NCBI GenBank assembly: GCA_037178625.1
Contig: CM074141.1
Coordinates: 1-64,000 of the forward strand
Reading direction: 5' to 3'
DNA: 64,000 nucleotides
Source of the DNA: Skeletonema tropicum
Lineage: Eukaryota; Bacillariophyta; Thalassiosirophyceae; Thalassiosirales; Thalassiosiraceae
Position numbers and translations under genes: made by a program
In this document: in pieces, positions 37,201 through 46,090 of the stretch
Layout: each line of letters begins with the position of its first letter
Numbering within the stretch: position 1 is the stretch's first letter
Notes under the pieces: generated by a model
The model's database searches: none
Seen by the model: the letters and a program-made list of their open reading frames with translations, nothing else
Told to the model about the DNA's origin: nothing

Positions 37201-38265
37201 ATTCAATCAAGGATTGGGTCTATTCGTGACGTGATCCAGAAGAGCGCTTCTTCATTTCGTACGATATTGAATGCAAATGTGAATAGGAATGCGCCAGAGG
37301 GTATGCCCGTGGATATTTTGAATCCTCGAGCAGAGGATGGTGCAGTTGATGGTTGTGCACTGACGGACACTGCAAAGGAATTGAATATGGATGAAGACAA
37401 GGACAAAGACAAGGAGGAGGCATTTTCGAACGAAGTGGCAATGCGTAGGCTTAGAAGAGCATCTGTGATGGCTGCCAACATGCTAAAGAATGACTTGACT
37501 CCTTTACAGCAAAATTTGGTTGATACCGCAATCTATGGGCCAGGACATCTATATGATGTACTTGCAAGCAGTGACCGTGATAAAGTGCACAGAGAATCAA
37601 TGCAGACACTGGAGCCAAAGGTGTGGATTAATGATGAGATTGTGAATTATTTCCTCAAAGTTTGTCTTGCAAGTAGGGACAAAAACATGCATGATGGCAA
37701 TACCAACCACAGGAGATCCCACTTCTTCAATTCGTTCTTCGTGCAAAATTTGTTCGATGAGAAGAATGGCAATGCCAATGAGAAAGGCAAGTACAAGTAC
37801 TCAAATGTCAAGAGATGGCACAAGCATGCGCCGGGGAAGAATATCTTTAAACTCGAACGTATCTTCTTTCCAATCAATATCAATAACTCGCATTGGGCGC
37901 TCGTTGTAGCATTTATGGACGAGAAAAGAATCCAGTATTATGATTCTTTGAAGTGGAACGGAACGAAATACTTGGAGGGAATTCTTGAGTACTTGCAGGA
38001 TGATTACAGAAGACAATTCAGATCAGACATGGACATATCGGAATGGCGTCTTGTGCTTTGCACAGAAGACACACCGCATCAACAGGCGTACAATAACAAA
38101 AATGTATGGGACTGTGGGGTGTTTGTTTGCTTATTTGCTGACTTCATTGCAATGGATTGTGCTCCAATTTTCGATTATGATGAGGCCTCAATTAACAAGT
38201 GCAGGGAGCGAATTGCACTTTCAATCATGGATAATTGTGCTATTGACCACCATCTCATTGGGTAA
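34213..38265 (+). CDS. Ginger transposase: integrase-CXC-Ulp1 polyprotein (frameshifted)
   Basis: Exon 1 (34213-35114, ATG preferred over the upstream TTG) has the H2C2 zinc-binding region (THIESGH...CPIC) and the first two acidic residues of the DDE core (QMDLIDM, QSDNGGEF). A 77-bp intron at 35115-35191 (GTAAGT...GCAG) restores the frame into VRGRSRHPQSQGKIERGN, with the third catalytic Glu. The integrase frame stays open to 36197. From about 36133 the homologous reading moves to another frame (open 36031-38265), so one extra base near 36133 breaks the protein. The second frame carries a Cys-rich CXC motif (36319-36440), an SH3-like stretch and a C48/Ulp1 protease with His at 37891 (SHW), Asp at 37942, Gln at about 38080 and Cys at 38113 (DCGVFVC). 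Confidence 0.85.
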
Positions 38266-38563
38266 TCAGAAGTAGTCAAGTTGCAACGCATAGTACTGTG
38301 AGTTTGTGTGGGATGCTACAGTAATAATGTTTGCAGCGCATACTAGTGGGTTTGCCGTGCACCGAGAAACAAGACTGAAAGAGAGTGTTTGCAGGGCGTA
38401 GTACTGTGGGTGTTACATGATTAGTAGTCTGACAACTTGCTCTGCCAAAAAATTTAAATTTTAAATGGCTTCTTTTTTTTCGGGAAAGAAACAAGACTAA
38501 GAGAGCTGAGTGCTCTGTTGAGCTGTTGTGAAATGTTCTTACTAGATAGAATAAACAAAAGCA

Positions 38564-40234
38564 ATGGGCAAAGCTTCAAAGAGAAGAAGGCGAACCGATC
38601 GGAGTTCCAAGGTGGAACAACAAAAACTGATACGTCTTGTGGAAGAATGGGATCTTCAGACTGGAATAAGTTTACGTCAATATTGCAAGAATAATGGCAT
38701 TCCACATGGTACTCTTTATCCTTATTGCCGTCGAGACAGTAAAAGGAGGCCGCTTCCAACCAATGGAGAAGCCAAACCAAATCATCGGGTGCTCATTCCT
38801 GATGATGACTTACATGCATTCGTAAAAGAAACGATGTTCAAGGACAAATCATTCAAGATTCAAAAGTTGAAGAAAGATTTCAAGTTGAAGCGAAGACAGG
38901 CAGACAACCAATACTACAACCGAGTAAAGCCGCTTCTTCCCTTGCCAGAAAGTTATATTGGTCGCAAAGTTGCAAAGTACTTCGTATTATCAGATAAAAT
39001 TTTCTGTGGTTACGTAATCTCATACGATGAGCACGAGGAATGGTGGTCTGTCAGATACGATGATGGTGACTGCGAAGAAATGGATATTGGCGAGCTTGAA
39101 CTTGCGATGAACTTGTACCTTGCCCTCAGTTATTCCAATTCATTCTCCAACAGTGCGAACGGACAGTATCTCGTCTATCATTTACGCGATTGCAGTAGAT
39201 TCTGCAACGGTAGGGATCCAAATTCTGATTTAGGTGTAGGTCAAAAGGCTGGTCATCCCTTGAGAAATCATCAGCCAGCATCAGTAAAGGATGCCAACCG
39301 AGGCGTGACGGATGGGCTATACTTTGCAGTTGCAGTGATAAATGTGGCATTTTCTGTCACACCGCATGACAACGATTTGATCATAGTCCATAAGGGATTG
39401 GATCGACTTTCCCACGGTTCTGGATTTGTATCGACCAAGGCAGATTCTGATACTACGATTCGTATGAATGGTGTTGATGTGATTGATGTCTCAGAGGACA
39501 TGGCAAGATTTGGCATGGGTAGAAGGGATGATGGAGTCTTTGTCTTTAGAAGTGGTACAACCGAGGCTGGTATGGTCTCAATGACGAGCGATGCCGTAAA
39601 GCAAGCATTCCTTCACTTTTTGGTGTGTGACGAACGATGTAAGGGATACTTGAGCGCCGATGCTGGCCGTGATGTTGGCAGTAACGTCTATCGTTATGAC
39701 TTGTTGTTCAATCAAGCTCAAGGTAGCTGTGACCAATATTCAGATGCTGATGGTAATGTTGTTTTGGATGGTAGCAGGAATCCATTGCGTGTCCCCTTTT
39801 TGAAGAAAACAACGGAGATACTTCGATTTATGACCGACGAGGTCAAGGAGGAATTGACCTCTGTCTTGACAGGTATGGATCGTTTAACGGAGCAGGTGTA
39901 CCCAGATGCATTTCCAGATGTAAGGCGGCGTGACTTGGTTCGTGATTACTTTGTTAGAGATTATCTGGGGAATGATAATAATATCACGCTGAACTGGGAG
40001 TATGTCGGATTCATAGCAAGACGAGTGACAGATAATGATCGACTTGCTATGCATCTTGATACCAAGAATGATTGGAGGAGTGGTTACAATTACTGCACAA
40101 CATATTCATACGTCATTGACGGATATAGAGTCACCATCATAGCATGTTGCAAGCAAGACTTTGGAAGTCTCATGGAGCGTCTTGATAAAGTTGAGGTGGT
40201 GGGTGGTCAATTCCGGCCTCCAAATGATGCTTAG
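38564..40234 (+). CDS. Second Ginger protein with helix-turn-helix and Tudor-like domain
   Basis: A 556-residue ATG-started intronless ORF 300 bp after the protease. The basic N-terminus (RRRR) is followed by a helix-turn-helix-like segment at residues 18-58 (GISLRQYCKNNGIPHGTLY), suited to DNA binding. Residues 131-182 resemble a Tudor-like fold of the type found in plant PTM/DIR17 proteins (YIGRKVAKYF...GYVISYDE...VRYDDGDCEEMDIGEL). The remaining 370 residues are not recognised. Its position inside the TIRs and on the same strand indicates it belongs to the element. It may bind the subterminal repeats or chromatin at the target, which is inference. Confidence 0.75.
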   Translation: MGKASKRRRRTDRSSKVEQQKLIRLVEEWDLQTGISLRQYCKNNGIPHGTLYPYCRRDSKRRPLPTNGEAKPNHRVLIPDDDLHAFVKETMFKDKSFKIQKLKKDFKLKRRQADNQYYNRVKPLLPLPESYIGRKVAKYFVLSDKIFCGYVISYDEHEEWWSVRYDDGDCEEMDIGELELAMNLYLALSYSNSFSNSANGQYLVYHLRDCSRFCNGRDPNSDLGVGQKAGHPLRNHQPASVKDANRGVTDGLYFAVAVINVAFSVTPHDNDLIIVHKGLDRLSHGSGFVSTKADSDTTIRMNGVDVIDVSEDMARFGMGRRDDGVFVFRSGTTEAGMVSMTSDAVKQAFLHFLVCDERCKGYLSADAGRDVGSNVYRYDLLFNQAQGSCDQYSDADGNVVLDGSRNPLRVPFLKKTTEILRFMTDEVKEELTSVLTGMDRLTEQVYPDAFPDVRRRDLVRDYFVRDYLGNDNNITLNWEYVGFIARRVTDNDRLAMHLDTKNDWRSGYNYCTTYSYVIDGYRVTIIACCKQDFGSLMERLDKVEVVGGQFRPPNDA

Positions 40235-40261
40235 GAGGAGGAGAAATAGAGATGGTTATTA

Positions 40262-40830
40262 ATCATGCATTTTAGTTAGCCGTGTTGGGTGGACCATTCT
40301 ACTTGGTATTGATAGTATGTAAGCACATTGCCACTGCTCCGACGAACTGTGTTGATGGAACTGGGTGCCACGAAGCTTTTAGCCGCACCAGTGCGGTTCA
40401 ATTTGGACTGGCAAGCATCAGCAGCATACAACCACCATTTCGTATCTAACGCTGTTGGTATGGCAATAAAACGTGTTTAGTGCCCCATTGCACTTGGTGG
40501 TGATTGTATAGAAGCATAATGCTACTGCTCATGCGCATTTTATTGATAGAAGTGATGTTGCAACCTTGTTGGCCCCGGTGTGGTCGAGTTTGGGCTTGCT
40601 TCAAGCACTACATTGGTCGCCATTCTGTGTCTAACGCTGTCAGTATGGCAAGGAGCCGCATTTAGTGGCCCATTATACATCATGATGATAGTATAGAAGT
40701 ATCTCAGTACTGCTCAGATGAAATGCAACGATAAAAGTGATGCCACGAACCATATGAGCACGAATTCTGGGTAATTTGTTGTATTCCATTTAGCGTTATA
40801 GCTATAACATGTAATGGGACGATTATCCTC
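40262..40830 (+). repeat. Degenerate subterminal tandem repeat, about 185 bp period
   Basis: Three to four diverged copies can be aligned on TCTAACGCTGT (40444 and about 40629), on GTATAGAAG, and on ATTGATAGAAGTGATG or ATAAAAGTGATG. The repeats lie between the last transposon gene and the right TIR. Subterminal repeats often serve as transposase-binding sites, though I cannot show that here. Confidence 0.6.
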
Positions 40831-41449
40831 ATGTAGATCCAATACCAATAAAGGCGATCATCCTTATTGACTAATACCATCGAGCGATGCATCCACTATA
40901 TGTTTGTTTGTTGCATAATGAAATTCTTGGCATCCGTAATGTGCCATGATGATGCTGTATCTGTAGTGTATCTGTGCTGATTGTATGTTTCACATTCTTA
41001 CATGATAATAGATTCTTATCATCCCACTTCATTACAACCGCCAAGCCTAACACCCGCTGCCAATTGCTCATATACGGCGGAAATGATTGAGTTCATTGCT
41101 GCATGTGCATATTCATTCCAATATTGTAATTCTCATGAATGTTTTGCCGAAGCAGTCACGACATTGTTGGTAATCAGTTGTACACAATTCGTCAGTGCGT
41201 GCTCAATCAATGATAACGCTGAAAACACTGCTCCATAGCGCAGTATCAAAAGTACCATTCACTAAATTATCGGCGAAGTTTATCCACCGTAGTCGCTGTG
41301 GTGATAATCAAAGTAGTGCAGTATTTACCATCGTGTGATAGATATTGATTTTTTGAGAACGCTGCGCGGATGCATGATGCACGTCTCCATAAAAGTGATA
41401 GGATTGAGGAAAACCTATGAATGACGCTGACGGAGATAGATGATGCCCG
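40831..41449. other. Non-coding right arm of the Ginger element
   Basis: No ORF with a recognisable domain. It lies between the subterminal repeats and the right TIR. Confidence 0.5.
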
Positions 41450-41636
41450 ATCTTGGGGCTTGTCATCGCGTTAAGGCGAAATGTTCCGAGTAGGGGGCAA
41501 TCGGTCTATTGGTAGTGATAGGCATCGCAATTAGGCCAAATGTATCCGTTTCGTATCCATTTTAGTGGATTGGTCTATTGGCACTGTCAGTTCTGTCATT
41601 TGGCTAAATGGCAGATTTGGTCTTTTGGGTCTAACA
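41450..41636 (-). repeat. Right terminal inverted repeat of the Ginger element
   Basis: Inverted match to 33889-34075. The outer 40 bp differ at only a few positions. The inner part matches in blocks separated by small indels. Confidence 0.8.
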
Positions 41637-43180
41637 CATCAACTCGATGATGTGGAATTTTTTTTTGTACGTAGGAACAGTCCAGGAAGCGGTACCAAAG
41701 TGGCGCCATCGATCATCGAGCACATCACCACCATGGGATTTCCGCCCGATTAGCGTACTTTACTACGCATGGTGCTATTGTATATGAGACATAATGCTCG
41801 GTATGTTTATATAGACATATATGAATGTATGCTGCAGCTTGATATGTAACGATATTTAAATGCGATGAAAATAAAAGCCAATTAGTGCACATGGATGTGG
41901 ATCCTCAACTCCTCTTGAGCAATGAACGATGGTGTTATAACAAATATTTCAGCACTACCGACACCAAACACTTTTGAATTAACGACTATTGAGTTATGGT
42001 ATGGATGTGTATATCTTTTTGTTGAATAATAATAATAATGTACGAGGCCCACAGATCCGTGTCATTCGACATATATTCATGTAGATAAACATCCATCTCA
42101 GAAGAGAAAATTCAGTGTGTACATTCCAACGATGCCAGCAGTGATCATATGCAGATATGTCCGTCGAACATTACTTCAATGAATTCGAAGAGCCTTAACA
42201 AGCCGATGATGATTCCACTCCAATCTATTCAAATGACAGCCTTCATAGAAAACAACATATGAACCTATTCCACCTTAATCGAACTACGAGTTACCCAGCC
42301 ACGGCCCTGCCTATTCAAACAAATACAAATACAATATTTGTTGTCTCGTTGTTATCGGGTGGTAAGATTGATTTCAATGCCGAAACCATTGGAGTTTGTC
42401 CGAGAAAATGGCAGTGTGTCTAGCTGGGCGGTAGGGCCAAGGTTGAGTTCACCGATGGTAGTGTAAGCAGTGGAATCGGAACTCTATTGACAACTCCACA
42501 TTACAAAACGATTCATCAATAACATCGAGGCCGTCCGAGGGCCTTATCTGTCTCGTAATCATTAAAGAGCTTGGGATAGAACAATGAAATGATTGACTTT
42601 TGTGTTTGTGTTCATATGATGATGTATCAGCCAAATATGGTGCCCAACGGAGTTATAAAGCGCTGACTAGTCGCTACCAACAGACCACACCGACACCCGA
42701 TGTCTATATGTTGAAGTAGCAGTGAGGATTGGCAGAGAGACGTCTATATTCTTGGTGTTACCGGCGTAGTATCGGACGACATATCGGGAGGTTTGCGCTT
42801 CTTCTGGTTGACTTTTTCTCATGTGACGCTTAGATGAGGTATCAAAAAGTGCATTACGCGGCCTAGCCAGTAAGTTGACTCATAACTTCAGCTGCAGGCA
42901 GTTATATAGCACGTAATGCAAATCTGTGTGCTTCAGAAGATACGATTTTTACCGCTATGCCCTCAACATGGTGTTTTGGTTCATTTCTTCATGATGTGTG
43001 ATTATGTTTGCGCTGCGAAATCGTGCGTGGAGTAAAAGAGGCGGGATTTTTTGTGAAATATCATATTTTTCTAATTTTGGCGGAAAGGGAGTGCCGTTAT
43101 CTATCTTGTATGGGAGATACGTAGGAATCAGGCTCATCGAGTTGAGGTGATGAGACAGCTATAGATAGATAGATTATATT
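41637..43180. other. Intergenic stretch without a supported gene
   Basis: Both strands have only short ORFs without domains. Small simple repeats (AATAATAATAATAATG near 42026, GATAGATAGATA near 43165) are present. I see nothing else. Confidence 0.5.
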
Positions 43181-43260
43181 AAGTATCATGGGCCGTGGGT
43201 ATCTTTCGTATTTTGAGGACTTGCAAAGCGGCACCCACCTTTACTTTTTTGAATCAACAC
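43181..43260 (+). repeat. Isolated fragment of the tandem-array unit
   Basis: About 78 bp match the array unit from AAGTATCATGGGCCGTGGG to TTGAATCA (unit 1 positions 1680-1756), with a two-base change plus one inserted base around GGCACCCACC and one extra A near the end. The next bases of the unit (CACAGCTCAAG, a G run, CT) reappear at 43870-43888, so the match looks interrupted by about 610 bp. Confidence 0.85.
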
Positions 43261-43289
43261 TCAGGAGTACCCTTGCTTGCTTGATACTC

Positions 43290-43862
43290 CTACTTACGAG
43301 ATTCGTGCCTGCTAGTATGTACTACTAACTTTTGGGTTCTCATCTAAGTCATACTAGGTATGTTCTTGTGACTCAGAAAGAACAAAAATGTGCACTTGTC
43401 TGTGAACTGTGAACTGTGAACTGATTTCCAAGTAGGACGGGTGACATCAGTTGCCCAGAGGGCATGGCACCCGGGTGCTTTTTTTAGATTTTGCTCCGGC
43501 AGGCGGTCACTAACAAGCGCTAGTTGTGACCGGAAATATGTCACCTGGGTACTTTTTTTCAAAGCCTCCGGCGGCGGGATTTGGTACCAGGGTGGAGTAT
43601 TAGATTTCCAGCTAGGTAGGGATGTACCAGTATGTTGCTGATCATCGTGTGTGTTGCCCGGAGAAATGGCACCCGGGTACCAAAGCAAAATCACGATCGG
43701 CGGGCGGCATTTCATGTTTGGCACCCGGGTGCCGTTCAAAAAGGTGCTTCGGCGGTCAAAAAAGGTACGAGGGTTATGTGAGAATTCCTACGTAAAAGTT
43801 CTACGGATGTCACCCGTCCTTTTCCAAGTTCCTACTTGAACTTAGAGCATCCTACATCCAGC
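43290..43862 (+). promoter_or_regulatory. AP2-gene upstream segment shared with the paralogue at 56180
   Basis: The sequence CTACTAACTTTTGGG through AGAACAAAAATGTGCA and on to TTCCTACTTGAACTT is shared with 56180-56340, upstream of the second AP2 gene. The homology is interrupted here by a 387-bp MITE. Conservation between duplicated copies is compatible with a promoter role but may simply mark the extent of the duplication. Confidence 0.6.
43434..43820. mobile_element. MITE, 387 bp, 15-bp perfect TIRs and 9-bp target duplication
   Basis: The ends AGGACGGGTGACATC (43434-43448) and GATGTCACCCGTCCT (43806-43820) are perfect inverted repeats. The flanking direct repeat TTTCCAAGT (43425-43433 and 43821-43829) is a 9-bp target-site duplication, which fits Mutator-like elements. 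The interior has several CACCCGGGTGC-type palindromes and no gene. The paralogous locus near 56294 lacks the element. Confidence 0.85.
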
Positions 43863-43869
43863 TACTTAG

Positions 43870-43888
43870 CACAGCTCAAGGGGGGGCT
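43870..43888 (+). repeat. Second piece of the isolated array-unit fragment
   Basis: Nineteen bases match the array unit immediately after the point where the 43181-43260 fragment ends, with one mismatch inside the G run. Confidence 0.55.
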
Positions 43889-43993
43889 AATATATAATAC
43901 TTATCCAAATAGCGGGGAGCCGGTACTGGAAGTTGAAGTTGACGGAAGAAATAATCCAGCGGCAGCGACGGCGACATGATGTATGCTACATAC

Positions 43994-44341
43994 TAGCGTG
44001 TCCCAGATCCACTTTCCCACGCCAAATTCCCACTTTCCCACGCCAGAATCCCACGTCGAATTTTGATTCTGAAAATCAAAATCCTACGGCCACCCCAGAA
44101 TCCCACGTCGACGTAGGATTCTACTTTTCCACTTTCCCACCTCAGAATCCCACGCATTTTTTTATTTTGTGCGGGGTGTATCGCGCAGGCCCTCGAAAAG
44201 TGGGAATTTGGGGATGGAAATTTGGTTCTGGGACACAGAAGCAAATTTTGACGGCTAGGATTCCCACTTTCCCACGTCAAATTACGGCGTGGGAATCCTA
44301 CGTGGGAAAGTAGGAATCCTAGCCACATCTGGGACACGCTA
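43994..44341. mobile_element. MITE, 348 bp, ends TAGCGTGTCCCAGAT
   Basis: Perfect 15-bp terminal inverted repeats at 43994-44008 and 44327-44341. If the outer TA is a target duplication, the TIR is GCGTGTCCCAGAT. The interior is built from many direct and inverted copies of CCCACTTTCCCACG and its complement. The long Pro- and Ser-rich ORFs on both strands are by-products of this repeat. It lies 40 bp before the first AP2 gene and would sit in its promoter or 5' UTR. Confidence 0.75.
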
Positions 44342-44380
44342 CTTAAGTGGTTTACAAAGCCGACTTATTATTTTCAAAGC

Positions 44381-45512
44381 ATGGTGACAAGGATCCTCGT
44401 TCGCACTCCAATTCCACGGAAGAAGGAAACAGCATCGGCGGCAAAGGCTGATGAGTCAAACCGCGATTACAACTACAAACAAAAAGACGATGGTTCTAAC
44501 ACTCGCCCCTGGAGGGCCAACTTAAGATTTCCGTTAAATTTTTTTAAGTGTAACCCTGTGCGAGAACAAGTTAAGAAGAGCGATTCTCCGTTCTGCAGCA
44601 ACAAAGGTTGTCTTTATGAGACGGCCGCCAATGGTAGTTTCTGCGAGGGCAACCTCTGTCATGATGTGCCTCCGCCTCTGCAAGGCAAACCCTCCAACAA
44701 TGACGATGACAAAATAGCGGATTGCAAGGAAGTGAACTCTTGCCAACAAAATGATGATAATGATACTGCTTCGAAGAAACGCCCTATTCTGATGGATGAT
44801 GCTGATGATGCCGTAGAAACGACGAAACGTCATCGATTTATCCGATGTCCCACCACTGTTCCCAATCACGAGCAGCAAGATAGACGTTTCTTCAAAGTAC
44901 AAAGGTGTATGCTTCGAGAAAGCGGGCAACAAATGGATGGCACAAATCAAGATTGACGGCACGAATCATTTTATTGGCTATTATGAGAATGAAGAAGAAG
45001 CTGGTATTGACTACGCTCGTGCCGTATTCAAATACAAGACAGGAAAACGAAAAAGAAAACGAAAGTTCATCGATTTGTCCGATGTCCCACCACAGTTGCC
45101 AATTCTTGCACACAGCAAGAGGGGCACTTCAAAGTACAAAGGTGTATGCTTCGAGAAAGCGAGGAACAAATGGGGAGCAAGGATCAGATTTGACGGCAAG
45201 AATCACTGTATTGGCTATTATGAGGATGAAGAAGAAGCTGCTGTTGACTACGCTCGTGCGGTGTTCAAGTACAGATCAGAAAAGCAAAAGTCAATCGATT
45301 TGACGGGTGTCCCACCACAGCTGCCAATTCTTAGAATGCATTCTAAGGGTGGATCTTCAAAGTACACTGGTGTAATATTCAATAACGTGACGAACAAATG
45401 GTTGGCACAAATCAAGATTGACGGCAAGAATCATTTTATTGGCTATTATGAGAATGAAGAAGAGGCTGGTATTGACTACGCTCGTGCCGTATTCAAATAC
45501 CAAGACAGATAG
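44381..45512 (+). pseudogene. AP2-domain transcription factor, three AP2 domains, frameshifted
   Basis: Paralogue of the intact gene at 56443. The N-terminal region (Cys pairs, acidic linker, KKRP motif) is in frame from the ATG at 44381. Relative to the paralogue, 11 bp (GAAAGAAGTTC) are missing after position 44831, so the frame shifts and ends at 44956. The three AP2 domains continue in another frame, open from an internal Met at 44937 to 45512. Domain 1 is entered midway, domain 2 is near 45126-45275, and domain 3 runs near 45324-45500, each with the pattern YKGV...NKW.A.I..DGKNH.IGYYE.EEEA..DYARAVFKY. Domain 3 ends early because of one extra C. About 45 extra in-frame bases near 44497 are absent from the paralogue. 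It is either a pseudogene or a gene now expressing only the AP2 part. Confidence 0.75.
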
Positions 45513-45520
45513 CTAAAAGT

Positions 45521-45567
45521 GCCGGTTTATCTAAGAGTTGGAAGAGGGCCGGTTTATCTAAGAGTTG
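45521..45567 (+). repeat. Direct duplication of a 20-bp string
   Basis: GCCGGTTTATCTAAGAGTTG occurs at 45521-45540 and 45548-45567, in the presumed 3' UTR of the AP2 gene. Confidence 0.9.
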
Positions 45568-46090
45568 TAATATGTATCGCAGAATGGCATCAGCCAAAAT
45601 AGCTTAGGTGCGGTCCGAGCAAAATTGCATCGTAAGTACATATATGATTTTGATAGCCGCTACACAAAAACATGCAGTGCTGTCCGATAACTGTCCGAGC
45701 AACTGCACGTTCTGCACGTTTTTTTTTCCTCCGACAACGGCGGGCAGCGACGGCGGGTTCGACAATCCGTATCGACCATGATAGCCGCTACTCTCATAGC
45801 CACCACGTTGCCCAAACCCTACCAATAGTAATATCCAGTGAATTATATCGCAGGCAACACCTTATACAACGATTCAGCCGCAGGATATTATTATTACTAC
45901 TGTCTACACCGCATAAATAAATGACTAATACATGCTACGTAAATATCATTTTTGTCAATGATGTTGCTATTTTTATCCACCCTATTGTACGTAATGTAAT
46001 ATTTTGGACAATAAGTAAATAGTAGCACGTCAGATCCTACATCTCTTTCTTCAGACGTCTAGAGGTAGGTCGTTCTTCTCGGATTGCTTT
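45568..46090. other. Intergenic, tail-to-tail between AP2 and chitinase genes
   Basis: Contains a T8 run near 45720 and no supported ORF. It must hold the 3' ends of the two convergent genes. Confidence 0.5.

Larger units (their letters stand above)
33889..41636 (+). mobile_element. Ginger-type DNA transposon, 7748 bp
   Basis: The left end TGTTAGACCCAAAAGA (33889) matches the right end TCTTTTGGGTCTAACA (41621-41636) in inverted orientation. The first 40 bp are nearly identical, and a weaker match extends to about 190 bp inside each end (33889-34075; 41450-41636). The interior encodes an integrase-like transposase joined to a Ulp1 protease, plus a second protein. There is no reverse transcriptase, RNase H or gag, so this is not a Gypsy retrotransposon. 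Integrase plus Ulp1 or OTU protease with TIRs of 40-270 bp is the published description of Ginger1 transposons. I could not find the expected 4-bp CCGG or CCGT target duplication at the edges. Confidence 0.85.

Noticed and set aside
34213..38265. Gypsy-type LTR retrotransposon
   Set aside because: No gag, protease, reverse transcriptase or RNase H, and the ends are inverted rather than direct repeats.
33885..41640. A CCGG or CCGT target-site duplication around the Ginger element
   Set aside because: Left flank GTAC and right flank CATC do not match. No 4-bp duplication was found within a few bases of the ends.
42449..43137. Short ORFs of about 60 codons
   Set aside because: Random-length ORFs without domains or conserved context.
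43933..44337. ORFs of 114-126 codons on both strands with repeated FPRQ/PTF words
   Set aside because: They are translations of the MITE word CCCACTTTCCCACG and its complement.
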